Assembly (NCBI GenBank): GCA_963793785.1
Contig: CAWCBH010000003.1
Location: forward strand, 1,488,001-1,552,000
DNA: 64,000 bases
Source: CAWCBH01 sp963793785
GTDB lineage: Bacteria > Actinomycetota > Thermoleophilia > Solirubrobacterales > 70-9
Reading direction: 5' to 3'
Shown: positions 9,199 through 17,170 of the stretch, piece by piece
How the letters are laid out: each line of letters opens with the position of its first letter
Numbering within the stretch: the stretch's first letter is position 1
Position numbers and translations under genes: made by a program
The notes under the pieces: generated by a model
What the model was told of the DNA's origin: nothing
What the model saw: only the letters and a program-made list of their open reading frames with translations
Databases searched by the model: none

Positions 9199-10035
9199 TC
9201 AGCTCTTGCGATCCCAGTTCTTCAGGTAGCGCATCGGGTCGACCGCCTGGCCGCCGCCGTACCAATCGCCGACCCAGTACTCGAAGTGCAGGTGGCAGCC
9301 GGAGGCGTTGCCGGTCTCGCCGACGGAGCCGATCCGCTGGCCGGCGGCGACCGACTGACCGGGCCGTACCAGGGCCGGCTTCAGCAGATGCATGTAGACG
9401 AGGTCGGTGTTGGAGCCCTTGGTGTCGATCACCGTGTAGTTGCCGGCGGCGCCGTGGTAGCCGCGGTACTGGACCCGGCCGTCGAGGGCCGAGACGAGGG
9501 TCGTCCCGCAGGCGGAGCCGAGGTCGACGCCATCGTGACCGCGCCCGGCGCCGAAGCCGTCCCAGTACTGGTGCGGGCCGCGGACCGGGAACACCTCCTC
9601 GGGGATCGCGCTCGGCGGCAGCACCTCGAGCTCGTATGGGGAGCGGTTGGATCGCTCGCCGCGGAAGTCGACCACAAAGGGCCTGCTGTCGATCGCCCCG
9701 ACGGGGACCGCGGCCTTGGCCCAGGATCCGTCGCGATCGGTGGTGCGGGCCCTGATCGGCCCCTCGTCGCTGCGAAAGACGATCGTGCGGGCGTAGTCGA
9801 GCGCCGAGCCCTTGACCCGCACGGTGGCGCCGGGAGTGGCTTTACGGCCGCCGACGCAGCGGGTCAGGCAGATCACGTCGTTGACGCGGGGGCTGCCCGG
9901 GGCGACGACACCGCCGGCCGCGGGAGCTGCGGGCGCCTGGACGAGCGTCGCGGCTGCGGCCGCGGCCAGTACGCCGGCAAGGGCGGCCACGGCACGGCGG
10001 CCGACGGATGGCGACGCAAGACGCTGGGAACGCAC
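9199..10035 (-). CDS. Secreted M23 (LytM-type) peptidase
   Basis: Peptidoglycan endopeptidase candidate, 278 residues. The signal peptide is alanine-rich (about residues 14-40). A middle beta domain with two cysteines (ICLTRC) is followed by the LytM domain: HDGVDLG (near 167) and HLHFEYW (near 248) supply the zinc ligands and catalytic histidine. The GTG start at 10035 is chosen because it is preceded by a GAAAGAGAGG ribosome-binding site that ends the riboswitch leader. Control by cyclic di-AMP fits its role, since cell-wall hydrolases are frequent targets of this riboswitch in Actinobacteria. Confidence 0.85.
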   Translation of the reverse strand: MRSQRLASPSVGRRAVAALAGVLAAAAAATLVQAPAAPAAGGVVAPGSPRVNDVICLTRCVGGRKATPGATVRVKGSALDYARTIVFRSDEGPIRARTTDRDGSWAKAAVPVGAIDSRPFVVDFRGERSNRSPYELEVLPPSAIPEEVFPVRGPHQYWDGFGAGRGHDGVDLGSACGTTLVSALDGRVQYRGYHGAAGNYTVIDTKGSNTDLVYMHLLKPALVRPGQSVAAGQRIGSVGETGNASGCHLHFEYWVGDWYGGGQAVDPMRYLKNWDRKS

Positions 10036-10041
10036 GGAGCC

Positions 10042-10192
10042 TCTCTTTCTCGAGCCGACGGGGTTAGCTGTCGGGCTCGCGCTGAAAGAGCAGCGCTACG
10101 GATCAGTGTCCGATTCGCCCCCGGGGCATCGATCGCGATGATCGGCCCCTGTGGTTCCCCCGTTCCCCGCGAGCGTGCCCGCGGGGATTTGG
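10042..10192 (-). promoter_or_regulatory. ydaO-yuaA (cyclic di-AMP) riboswitch
   Basis: The minus-strand leader of the M23 peptidase carries the hallmark blocks in order: GGGGGAACC (10153-10161), GGGCGAATC, a hairpin, then CAGCTAACCCCGTC inside a CCGAC/GTCGG stem (10054-10074), followed by the AGAAAGAGAGG ribosome-binding site. These blocks match the ydaO class as I know it. In known cases ligand binding turns expression off. Exact aptamer ends are estimated. Confidence 0.88.
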
Positions 10193-10214
10193 CAGGTATT
10201 CGTGTTGGCGCGGA

Positions 10215-10220
10215 AGTATA
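10215..10220 (-). promoter_or_regulatory. -10 element driving the riboswitch leader
   Basis: TATACT on the minus strand, about 25 bp upstream of the aptamer. The -35 is weak. It lies upstream of, and divergent from, the D-cysteine desulfhydrase-like gene. Confidence 0.4.
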
Positions 10221-10268
10221 CGTAAACCCGTGGCGAGCAAAAGTTTCGCGTTTACTCACAATCCCCAG

Positions 10269-11270
10269 ATGCGACCCGAGAGGCCCCGCCCCGAAGCGGA
10301 GATCCGAACCTTGCGCCTGACCAAGCCGGAGCCGCTGTGTCTCGGTTCCCCGACACCGGTGCGCGAGTTCGCCGATCTGCCCGGCGAGGCGGCGGTGTGG
10401 CTCAAGGACGACGGCGTCTACGGGCGCTACGCGGGCAACAAGGCCCGCAAGCTGGAGTGGCTGCTGGGCGAGGCTCGCCGGCGCGGCAAGCGTGCCGTCC
10501 TCACCGGCGGCGCGCTCGGCACCAACCACGGCCTGGCGACGGCGCTCTACGCGCGGGAGCTGGGGATGCGGACGATTCTCGTGCTGGTCCCGCAGCCGCG
10601 CGACGACCACGTGGAGGCTCAACTCGCGCGGATGCGGGCCAGCGGCGCCGAGCTGCACTTCGCCGGCGGCACCGCAAGGGCGTTCGCGCTCGCGGCGACG
10701 TTGCTGGTCCGTCGCGCCGAGCCGCCGCTGCGGTTGCCGTATCTGATCCTGCCCGGCGGCTCGGTGCCGCTGGGCTGCCTCGGCTACGTCAACGCCGGGC
10801 TCGAGCTCGCCGGCCAGGTCGCGGCCGGTGAGCTGCCCGAGCCCTCCCACGTGGTCGTCCCCGTGGGCAGCGGCGGCACCGCCGCCGGTCTGCTGCTCGG
10901 GATGAGGATCGCGGGGCTGCGCTCCCGGCTCGTCGGGGTGCTTGTCAACGACCTGACCCCGGTCAGCGACGCCGGCATCGCCCGGTTGGCGCGCCGCACC
11001 CAGCGGCTGCTGGCACGCCGCCGGGCCCAACTGCCGCGAGTCGGCGTCTCCAGGCACGACCTCGATCTTCGCGACGAGTGGCTGGGCGACGGCTACGGAC
11101 ACCCGACCCCGTCCGCCTCGCGGGCGACCGAAGTCTTCGCCCGGGAGGGCCTGACCCTGGACCCGGTCTACACGGCGAAGGCCGCCGCGGCGCTGTTGGA
11201 GCTGAACGCCGGCGGCGGCTTCGCGCCGGGACCGGTTCTGTTCTGGAACACCTACATGGCACCCACATGA
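10269..11270 (+). CDS. D-cysteine desulfhydrase / ACC deaminase-like PLP enzyme
   Basis: Fold-type II PLP enzyme. Lys58 in GNKARKLEWLL is the expected Schiff-base lysine. TGGALGTNHGLATA follows as the substrate and cofactor loop, and VGSGGTAAG is the phosphate-binding turn. Members of this family deaminate D-cysteine or 1-aminocyclopropane-1-carboxylate; the sequence alone does not decide which. The ATG at 10269 is preferred over the GTG at 10230, because the intervening 39 bp are AT-rich and unlike coding sequence and a weak CACAAT lies 6 nt upstream of the ATG. The stop overlaps the next gene (ATGA). Confidence 0.75.
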   Translation: MRPERPRPEAEIRTLRLTKPEPLCLGSPTPVREFADLPGEAAVWLKDDGVYGRYAGNKARKLEWLLGEARRRGKRAVLTGGALGTNHGLATALYARELGMRTILVLVPQPRDDHVEAQLARMRASGAELHFAGGTARAFALAATLLVRRAEPPLRLPYLILPGGSVPLGCLGYVNAGLELAGQVAAGELPEPSHVVVPVGSGGTAAGLLLGMRIAGLRSRLVGVLVNDLTPVSDAGIARLARRTQRLLARRRAQLPRVGVSRHDLDLRDEWLGDGYGHPTPSASRATEVFAREGLTLDPVYTAKAAAALLELNAGGGFAPGPVLFWNTYMAPT

Positions 11271-11791
11271 GGAAGGGGCTGACAATCGCCGCCGGACTGG
11301 TCGTCGTGGTGCTGGTCGCATCGCAGCTCTTCCTGGCCGCGTTCGTCAGCAGCCGGGTCGAGGACCGGCTCACCGAGGGCGGCGGCTCGGCAATGGTGTC
11401 GGTCGACTCCTTTCCCGCCCTGCGCCTGCTGTTCTCCGACGGGTCGAAATTCGAGGTTCGCGGTAGCGGTCTCGACCTCGAGCTGGCCACGGAACCGAAC
11501 GACGTCTTCGGCCGCCTCGATGGCTTCGTGACCGTCGACATCGCGATCTCGGCGTCGACGGTGGGAGCGTTTGACGTCCGCGCCTTCACCCTGCGGCGCG
11601 AGGACTCGGATCCCTACCGGATGCAGGCGCTGGCTTCGACCTTCGGCGGCACGGTGCCGATCCGGATCGACATGCAGCTCGCCAGCGACGATGGAGAGGT
11701 CGAGGTGGTCTCCGGCGGCAGCACCGTCGCCGGGTTCCCGACCGGGCCGCTCGGCGAGGCCTTGGCCGAGGCGGTGCTGGCGCAGCTTTGA
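11267..11791 (+). CDS. LmeA-like (DUF2993-type) membrane-anchored lipid-binding protein
   Basis: 174 residues. One N-terminal hydrophobic helix (about 7-26) acts as anchor or signal, followed by SSRVEDRL and VSVDSFPALRLLFSDGS, the pattern of the DUF2993/LmeA family, which binds phospholipid on the outer face of the membrane in mycobacteria. It is translationally coupled to the upstream PLP enzyme by an ATGA overlap, though no functional link is obvious. The family assignment is by eye. Confidence 0.55.
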   Translation: MRKGLTIAAGLVVVVLVASQLFLAAFVSSRVEDRLTEGGGSAMVSVDSFPALRLLFSDGSKFEVRGSGLDLELATEPNDVFGRLDGFVTVDIAISASTVGAFDVRAFTLRREDSDPYRMQALASTFGGTVPIRIDMQLASDDGEVEVVSGGSTVAGFPTGPLGEALAEAVLAQL

Positions 11792-11807
11792 GAAGCCGCT
11801 CGCCGGG

Positions 11808-11813
11808 TAAGGT
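11808..11813 (+). promoter_or_regulatory. -10 element for leaderless ferritin-like gene
   Basis: TAAGGT ends 6 nt before the GTG at 11820, and no ribosome-binding site lies between. This fits a leaderless transcript. Confidence 0.45.
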
Positions 11814-11819
11814 GCGCCC

Positions 11820-12263
11820 GTGCCCGAGCAAGAAGAGACACTCGACGTCGAGGCGGCGGTGGAGATGATCAACGCGGCCCTGCAACTCCAGTACCGGTCG
11901 GCGCTCCAGTTCACGATCACCTCGGGCAGCCTCTTCGGCTTCGAGTTTCAGTCGCTCGGAGACCGGATGTGGGAGTACGGCCGGGCCGAGCTCGCTGACG
12001 CCCGTCTGCTGGTCGAGAAGGTCGTCGCCCTCGGCGGCGACCCGGTCACCGAAGTGAGCTCGATGCGCTGGACGGGAGACCCAGGCGATGCGGTCGAATG
12101 GCTGATCGAGTCCGAGACCGAGGCCATCGACGCCCTGCAGGCCGCGATCGAGCCGACCGGCCGTGAGGGACGCAGCGAGGCGCTCGAGCACCTCCTGGAG
12201 CACCTGATCATGCGCAAGCAGAACCAGGTCGACTTCCTGCTGCGGGCCCGTCGCTCGAGCTGA
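11820..12263 (+). CDS. Ferritin-like four-helix protein
   Basis: 147 residues that look almost entirely helical with the ferritin-like spacing: a first helix with AALQLQYRSALQF, a second with RMWEYGRAELADARLLVEKV, and a last with EHLLEHLIMRKQNQVDF. Compared by eye with bacterioferritin, the first-helix ferroxidase glutamate and the two His ligands appear to be replaced by Ala/Gln, Asp and Gln, while the second-helix Glu remains. It may therefore bind metal differently or not at all. It sits 8 bp upstream of the amidotransferase gene. Confidence 0.55.
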   Translation: MPEQEETLDVEAAVEMINAALQLQYRSALQFTITSGSLFGFEFQSLGDRMWEYGRAELADARLLVEKVVALGGDPVTEVSSMRWTGDPGDAVEWLIESETEAIDALQAAIEPTGREGRSEALEHLLEHLIMRKQNQVDFLLRARRSS

Positions 12264-12271
12264 CGGGCGCC

Positions 12272-13027
12272 GTGCGCGCCCTGGCGATCGTCCATCAGCG
12301 CGACGCCGGCCCGGGCGTCTTCGCCGAGGTCCTGCACGAAGCCCGGGTCGACCTCGAGACCTGGCATCCGAACGAGGGCCAGCCGGCGCCGGAACCGGAT
12401 CGCTTCGACGCGGTCCTCGCCTTCGGGGGGGCGATGCACGTCGACCAGGAGGACCTACACCCTTGGCTGAAGGCCGAGAAGGCGCTGCTGGCGCGGGCGC
12501 TCGGCGACGGCGTGCCGACGCTCGGCGTCTGCCTCGGTGCGCAACTGGTGGCCGAGGCAGCGGGCATGAAGGCTCACCGCGCCCCGCAACCGGAGATCGG
12601 CTGGCACCGGGTCGAGCTCACCCCCGAGGCCGCCGACGATCCCGTCCTCGGCGGCTTGCCGCCCGTCTTCGAGGCTTTTCAGTGGCACAGCTACGAGGCC
12701 CCGCTTCCGGCCGGCTCGGTGGCGCTTGCCCGCAGCTCGGTCTGCCTGCAGGCCTACCGTCTCGGCGCCGCCGCCTGGGGGATCCAGTTCCACGCCGAGG
12801 TCGCCGCAGACGACGCCCAGCGCTGGGTGCGCGACTACCGAAATGACGAGGACGCGGTGCGGATCGGCGTCGACCCCGTCGCGCTCGGCAGGGAGACCGA
12901 GGGCAAGATCGAGATCTGGAACGAGGTCGGTCGAGCCCTGTGCCGGCGCTTCCTCGCCGCCGCTGCTAGTCCTCTTCGGCCTGGGCGGGCGTCAGGTAGG
13001 CGCTCGAGAGCCCTCCATCGACCATGA
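12272..13027 (+). CDS. Class I glutamine amidotransferase (GMP synthase-like)
   Basis: A stand-alone GATase1 domain: nucleophile Cys87 in GVCLGAQL, His174 and Glu176 in IQFHAEV, and FGGAMH at the oxyanion strand. Such proteins hydrolyse glutamine or gamma-glutamyl amides. Given the neighbouring gamma-glutamyl operon it could act on related compounds, but this is only inference. The last 20 residues are Arg-rich and lie antisense to the SDR gene (62-bp convergent overlap), so the true C-terminus may be near residue 230. Confidence 0.75.
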   Translation: MRALAIVHQRDAGPGVFAEVLHEARVDLETWHPNEGQPAPEPDRFDAVLAFGGAMHVDQEDLHPWLKAEKALLARALGDGVPTLGVCLGAQLVAEAAGMKAHRAPQPEIGWHRVELTPEAADDPVLGGLPPVFEAFQWHSYEAPLPAGSVALARSSVCLQAYRLGAAAWGIQFHAEVAADDAQRWVRDYRNDEDAVRIGVDPVALGRETEGKIEIWNEVGRALCRRFLAAAASPLRPGRASGRRSRALHRP

Positions 13028-13727
13028 AGGTCGCGGCGGTGACATAGGAGGACTCGTCGCTGGCCAGGAACAGCGCCGCCTGGGCGATCTCGCGCGGCTC
13101 GCCGAAGCGGCCCATCGGCAGGTGGACGAGGCGGTGAGCGGCTTTGTCGGGATCCTTGGCGAAGAGCTCTTGCAAGAGCGGCGTGTTGACCGGGCCGGGG
13201 CAAAGCGCGTTGACACGCACCCCGCGGGCCGCGAACTCGACCCCGAGCTCGCGGGAGAGCGACAGGACGGCTCCCTTGGAGGCCGTGTAGGAGACCTGCG
13301 AGACGGCGGCGCCCATCACGGCGACGAAGGATGCGGTGTTGATCACCGACCCTCCTCCGGCCTCGAGCAGGTGCGGGATACCGTGCTTGCAGCAGAGGAA
13401 GACGCTGCGCAGGTTCGTGTCCTGGACCCGCTGCCAGGCCTCCAGCGAGGTGTCCAGCACGCTGACGTCGTCGCCGGGATTGATGCCGGCGTTGTTGAAG
13501 AGGACGTCGATTCGCCCCAGCTCGGAGCGGGCGCGTTCGTAGACGCCGCGGACCTGTTCCTCGTCGGTCACGTCGGCCTCGATCGAAAGCTCGCCGGCAG
13601 CGCCGGCGTTGACGTCGACGCCGACCACCCTCGCGCCCTGCTCGGCGAACAGCCCCGCGGCCTCGGCTCCGATGCCGCTGGCCGCGCCGGTGATCACGCA
13701 GACCTTTCCCTCCAGGCGATCGGGCAT
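12966..13727 (-). CDS. Short-chain dehydrogenase/reductase (last gene of gamma-glutamyl amine operon)
   Basis: Classical SDR, 253 residues. The nucleotide-binding motif TGAASGIG is at 13-20, NNAG marks strand 4, and YTASK is the catalytic Tyr/Lys pair. It is an NAD(P)-dependent alcohol/ketone oxidoreductase. Its ATG overlaps the aldehyde dehydrogenase stop, so it belongs to the operon. There it could oxidise a gamma-glutamylated amino alcohol to the aldehyde used by the next enzyme. Confidence 0.8.
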   Translation of the reverse strand: MPDRLEGKVCVITGAASGIGAEAAGLFAEQGARVVGVDVNAGAAGELSIEADVTDEEQVRGVYERARSELGRIDVLFNNAGINPGDDVSVLDTSLEAWQRVQDTNLRSVFLCCKHGIPHLLEAGGGSVINTASFVAVMGAAVSQVSYTASKGAVLSLSRELGVEFAARGVRVNALCPGPVNTPLLQELFAKDPDKAAHRLVHLPMGRFGEPREIAQAALFLASDESSYVTAATFMVDGGLSSAYLTPAQAEED

Positions 13728-15089
13728 CAGCTCGCCCCGGTCGCGTAGTAGACGTTCTTGACCTCGGTGTAGGCGTCGAGCGCATCGGGACCCAGCTCGC
13801 GCCCGACCCCTGATTGCTTGAAGCCGCCGAACGGCGTCGTCACCCGCACCGAGGTGTTGGAGTTGATCGAGATCACCCCGGTCTCGAGCTGCCGCGCCAC
13901 CCGCAGCGCCCGAGCCCCGTCGCCGGTCCAGACCGAGCCCGAGAGGCCGTAGATGGTGTCGTTGGCGAGCGCCACCGCCTCGTCCTCGCCCTCGAACGGG
14001 ATCACGCTGGCGACGGGGCCGAAGATCTCCTCGCGGGCGACCCGGTCGTCGTTGGAGACCGGCGCCAGCACGGTGGGCGGAAACCAGAAGCCCGGGCCGT
14101 CGGGGGCGTGGCCCTGGAAGGCGACCGCAACGTCGTCATCGAGATAGGAGGCGACCGTCTGCCGCTGCTCGGCGGAGATCAAGGGTCCCATCTGCGTCTC
14201 CTCTTCGAGCGGGTCTCCGACCCGCATCGAACCGACCTCGTGCTCCAGGGCCGCCATGAACGGGTCCATGGCCGCCCGCTCGACGAGGATCCGCGAGCGG
14301 GCGCAGCAGTCCTGGCCGGCGTTGCCGAACACCGACATCGGTGCTGCCGCGGCCGCCTGCTCGAGATCGGCGTCGGCGAAGACCAGGTTCGCCGACTTGC
14401 CGCCGAGCTCGAGCGTCACCCGCTTGATCGTCGCTGCGGCCCCGGCGGCGATCCCCCGGCCCACCTCGGTGGAGCCGGTGAACGCCACCTTGGCGACGTC
14501 GGCGTGCTCGACCAGGCGCTTGCCGCAGACGCTGCCGGGGCCCGCGACCACATTGAGAACGCCGGACGGAATCCCCGCTTCGCGCGCCAGGCGCTCCAGC
14601 TCGAGCGCGGTCAGCGGCGTCAGCTCGGCCGGCTTCAAAACCACGGTGTTCCCGGCCGCCAACGCCGGCGCGACCTTCCAGGAGGCGATCAGCAGGGGGA
14701 AGTTCCAGGGCACGATCAGGCCGACGACGCCGAGCGGCTCGCGGAAGGTCATGTCGACGCCGCCGGAGACCGGGATCGTGCGCCCGAAGACCCGCTCCGG
14801 GGCGCCGGCGTAATAGCGGAAGGTCTCGACCACCATCTCCATCTCCGCCCGCGCGTCGCCGATCGGCTTGCCGACGTTGCGGGCCTCGAGCTGCGCCAGC
14901 TGCTCCCGCTCGTGCCTCGAGCGTGTCGGCGAGCCCGCGCAGCAGCGCTGCCCGCTCGCCCGGGTCGATCGCCCGCCAGGTCTCAAAAGCCTCGCCGGCC
15001 CGCTCGACCGCGGCGTCGACCTCGTCGGCTCCGGCCCGTGGCACCTCCGCCATCACCTGCTCGGTCGCCGGCTCGACGACGCTGATCAC
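13727..15089 (-). CDS. puuC: Aldehyde dehydrogenase, PuuC-like (one frame break)
   Basis: NAD-dependent aldehyde dehydrogenase of about 454 residues. The GTG start at 15089 overlaps the PuuD stop (GTGA). The N-terminus (VVEPATEQVMAEVPRAG) reads to about base 14915, where the frame shifts; the remainder, from EREQLAQLEARNVGKP, continues one frame over. Visible motifs are PWNFPLL, FTGSTEVG, ELGGKSANLVF (general base Glu) and GQDCCARS (catalytic Cys). Length is three-fold plus one base, so one extra base explains the break. It probably oxidises a gamma-glutamyl aminoaldehyde to the acid hydrolysed by PuuD. Confidence 0.82.
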
Positions 15090-15809
15090 GCCGGCACCTC
15101 CGAGCGCACAGCCGCGACCAGCGCCGCGACGACTCCGGCTTGCCGTGTCCTCCTCGGGATGCCAGAGGACTCCAAGGGCGAAGCGGCGGCCGGGGATCTC
15201 GACCGCCTCGACGATCTCGTCGGGGACCGCCCAGCCGCTGGCGACCAGGTCGGCTCCCAGACCGTCGACCCCCTGGTGATGGTGCGACTTGACCTCGAGC
15301 TGCTCACCCCCCGCGGCGCGGGCGGCAAGCGAGCCCGGCTTCAGCCGTACCTCGTGGTTGCCCATCACCCCCGGCGTGCGCCGGTGCTCGCCGTGCCCGA
15401 GCAGGTCGGGCAGGTGCTGGATCAGCGTCCCGCCCAGCGCAACGTTGATCACCTGCATCCCGCGGCAGATGCCGAGCAGCGGCATGTCGCGCTCCAGCGC
15501 CGCGCGCACCAGCGCCAGCTCGAAACGGTCGCGGGCGGGGAGCGTTCGCGAGGTATGCGGATCCGGCTCCTGCCCGTAGCAGGCCGGCCCCACGTCGGAG
15601 CCGCCGGAGATGATCAGCCCGTCGAGGCGATCGAGGATCGCCTCGGGTGCCTCGTCAAGCGATTCGTCGGGCGGCAGCAGCAGCGCGATCGCGCCCGCCG
15701 CCTGCACCGCGCGGGAGAAGGCGCGCGTCTGCATCGTCACCTCCTCCTCCCAAGGCCCCCACCGCACGCGGTCGACGGCGGCGGAGATCCCGATCGCGGG
15801 GATCGTCAC
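15086..15809 (-). CDS. puuD: Gamma-glutamyl hydrolase, PuuD-like peptidase C26 (one frame break)
   Basis: Class I amidotransferase-like hydrolase: Cys115 in GICRGMQ, and His217 and Glu219 in LWHPEED. These enzymes release glutamate from gamma-glutamyl amides such as gamma-glutamyl-GABA. The frame shifts near 15140, and the next frame gives GVVAALVAAVRSEVPA and a stop at 15086-15088, whose TGA overlaps the aldehyde dehydrogenase GTG. Without the shift it would read straight into the dehydrogenase and give a false fusion. The GTG start at 15809 overlaps the glutamine synthetase-like stop. Confidence 0.85.
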
Positions 15810-17134
15810 AGTCGCTCGAAGCCCCGGAACCGCTCCCAGTCGGTGACCACGGCCTCGAAGGCCTCGAGCTCGATGCGGGCGCGGTTCAGGTAGTGGTCGA
15901 CGACCTCCTGGCCGAACGCCTCGCGGGCGATCTCCGATTCCCCGAACAGGTCGCGAGCCGCGTAGAGGGTGTGCGGGACCCGCTCCGCGTCGGCCTCGTA
16001 GGCGTTGCCCTCATAGGGGTCGCCGGGATCGAGCTCGTTGTCGATCCCGTGCAGGCCCGAGGCGATGATCGCGGCCAGCGCCAGGTAGGGGTTGACGTCT
16101 GCTCCCGGCACCCGGTTCTCTACCCGGCGCCCGGCCCCGTGGCCGACTGCCCGCAGCGAGCAGGTGCGGTTGTCCTCCCCCCAGACCACCGCCGTGGGGG
16201 CAAACGATCCCTCCACGAAGCGCTTGTAGGAGTTGACCTGCGGAGCGAGGAAGTAGGTCAGCTCCCGCAGGCAGGCGAGCTGGCCGGCCATGAAACCCTT
16301 GAACGCCTTCTCGTCGGAGGCGAAGACGTTCTCCCCGTCGTCGGTCGCCAGCGAGCAGTGGATGTGGCAGGAGTTGCCCTCCAGCTCGTTGTACTTGGCC
16401 ATGAAGGTGATCGAGACCTCCTCCTGGGCGGCGATCTCCTTGGCGCCGTTCTTGTAGATCACGTGGTCGTCGGCGGTGGCAAGCGCATTGCCGTAGCGGA
16501 AGTTGACCTCGTGCTGGCCGAAGTTGCACTCGCCCTTGGAGTTCTCGACCCGCATTCCCGCGCCCTGCATCTCGTTGCGGATCCGCCGCAGCAACGGCTC
16601 GACGCGGGAGGTGCCGAGGATCGAGTAATCGACGTTGTAGAGGTTGGCCGGATCGAGGTCGCGGTAGCCGCTCTTCCAGGCCTCCTCGTAGGTGTTGTTG
16701 AAGACGATGAACTCCAGCTCGGTGCCGGCGTTGGCGATCCAGCCCCGCTCCGCCAAGCGCTCCAGCTGGCGGCGCAGGATCTGCCGTGGCGAGGCGAGGA
16801 CGTCGCGCCCGTCGGCCCAGCGGATGTCGGCCATCAGCAGCGCCGTGCCCTCGTGCCAGGGGATTATCCGCAGCGTGTCGAGGTCGGGCGCCATCTCGAA
16901 GTCGCCGTAGCCCCGCGACCACGACGACATCTCATAGCCCTCGACGGTGTCCATGTCGACGTCGACGGCGAGCAGGTAGTTGCAGCCCTCGGCGCCGTGC
17001 TCGAGAACGACGTCGAGGAAGTGGCCGGCGGTCAGCCGCTTGCCCTGTAGCCGACCTTCCATGTCGGCGATGCAGAGCAGGACTGTGTCGACGGCGCCGT
17101 CCTTGATGGCCTTCTTCAGCTCGTCGAGGGTCAT
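15806..17134 (-). CDS. puuA: Glutamine synthetase-like gamma-glutamylamide ligase
   Basis: A 442-residue member of the glutamine synthetase fold. GTELEFIVF and HIHCSL hold metal and ATP ligands, and VEGSFAPTAVVWGEDNRTCSLR covers the phosphate-binding region. Its position beside an amino-acid/amine permease, PuuD and an aldehyde dehydrogenase indicates an ATP-dependent ligase that joins glutamate to an amine (putrescine-type or ethanolamine-type) rather than to ammonia. It starts 36 bp after the permease stop, with its own -10-like TAGGTT, and is coupled to puuD by GTGA. Confidence 0.85.
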   Translation of the reverse strand: MTLDELKKAIKDGAVDTVLLCIADMEGRLQGKRLTAGHFLDVVLEHGAEGCNYLLAVDVDMDTVEGYEMSSWSRGYGDFEMAPDLDTLRIIPWHEGTALLMADIRWADGRDVLASPRQILRRQLERLAERGWIANAGTELEFIVFNNTYEEAWKSGYRDLDPANLYNVDYSILGTSRVEPLLRRIRNEMQGAGMRVENSKGECNFGQHEVNFRYGNALATADDHVIYKNGAKEIAAQEEVSITFMAKYNELEGNSCHIHCSLATDDGENVFASDEKAFKGFMAGQLACLRELTYFLAPQVNSYKRFVEGSFAPTAVVWGEDNRTCSLRAVGHGAGRRVENRVPGADVNPYLALAAIIASGLHGIDNELDPGDPYEGNAYEADAERVPHTLYAARDLFGESEIAREAFGQEVVDHYLNRARIELEAFEAVVTDWERFRGFERL

Positions 17135-17140
17135 GCGCCC

Positions 17141-17146
17141 AACCTA
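17141..17146 (-). promoter_or_regulatory. Internal -10 element before the glutamine synthetase-like gene
   Basis: TAGGTT on the minus strand ends 6 nt before the ATG at 17134, in the 36-bp gap after the permease gene. It could give a leaderless internal transcript of the catabolic genes. Confidence 0.4.
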
Positions 17147-17170
17147 GCTAACCGCTCTGCCGAGCTCGCC

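Noticed and set aside
14136..15809. PuuD-aldehyde dehydrogenase fusion protein
   Set aside because: The continuous frame is caused by one extra base near 15140; the alternative frame gives a normal PuuD end whose stop overlaps the dehydrogenase GTG.
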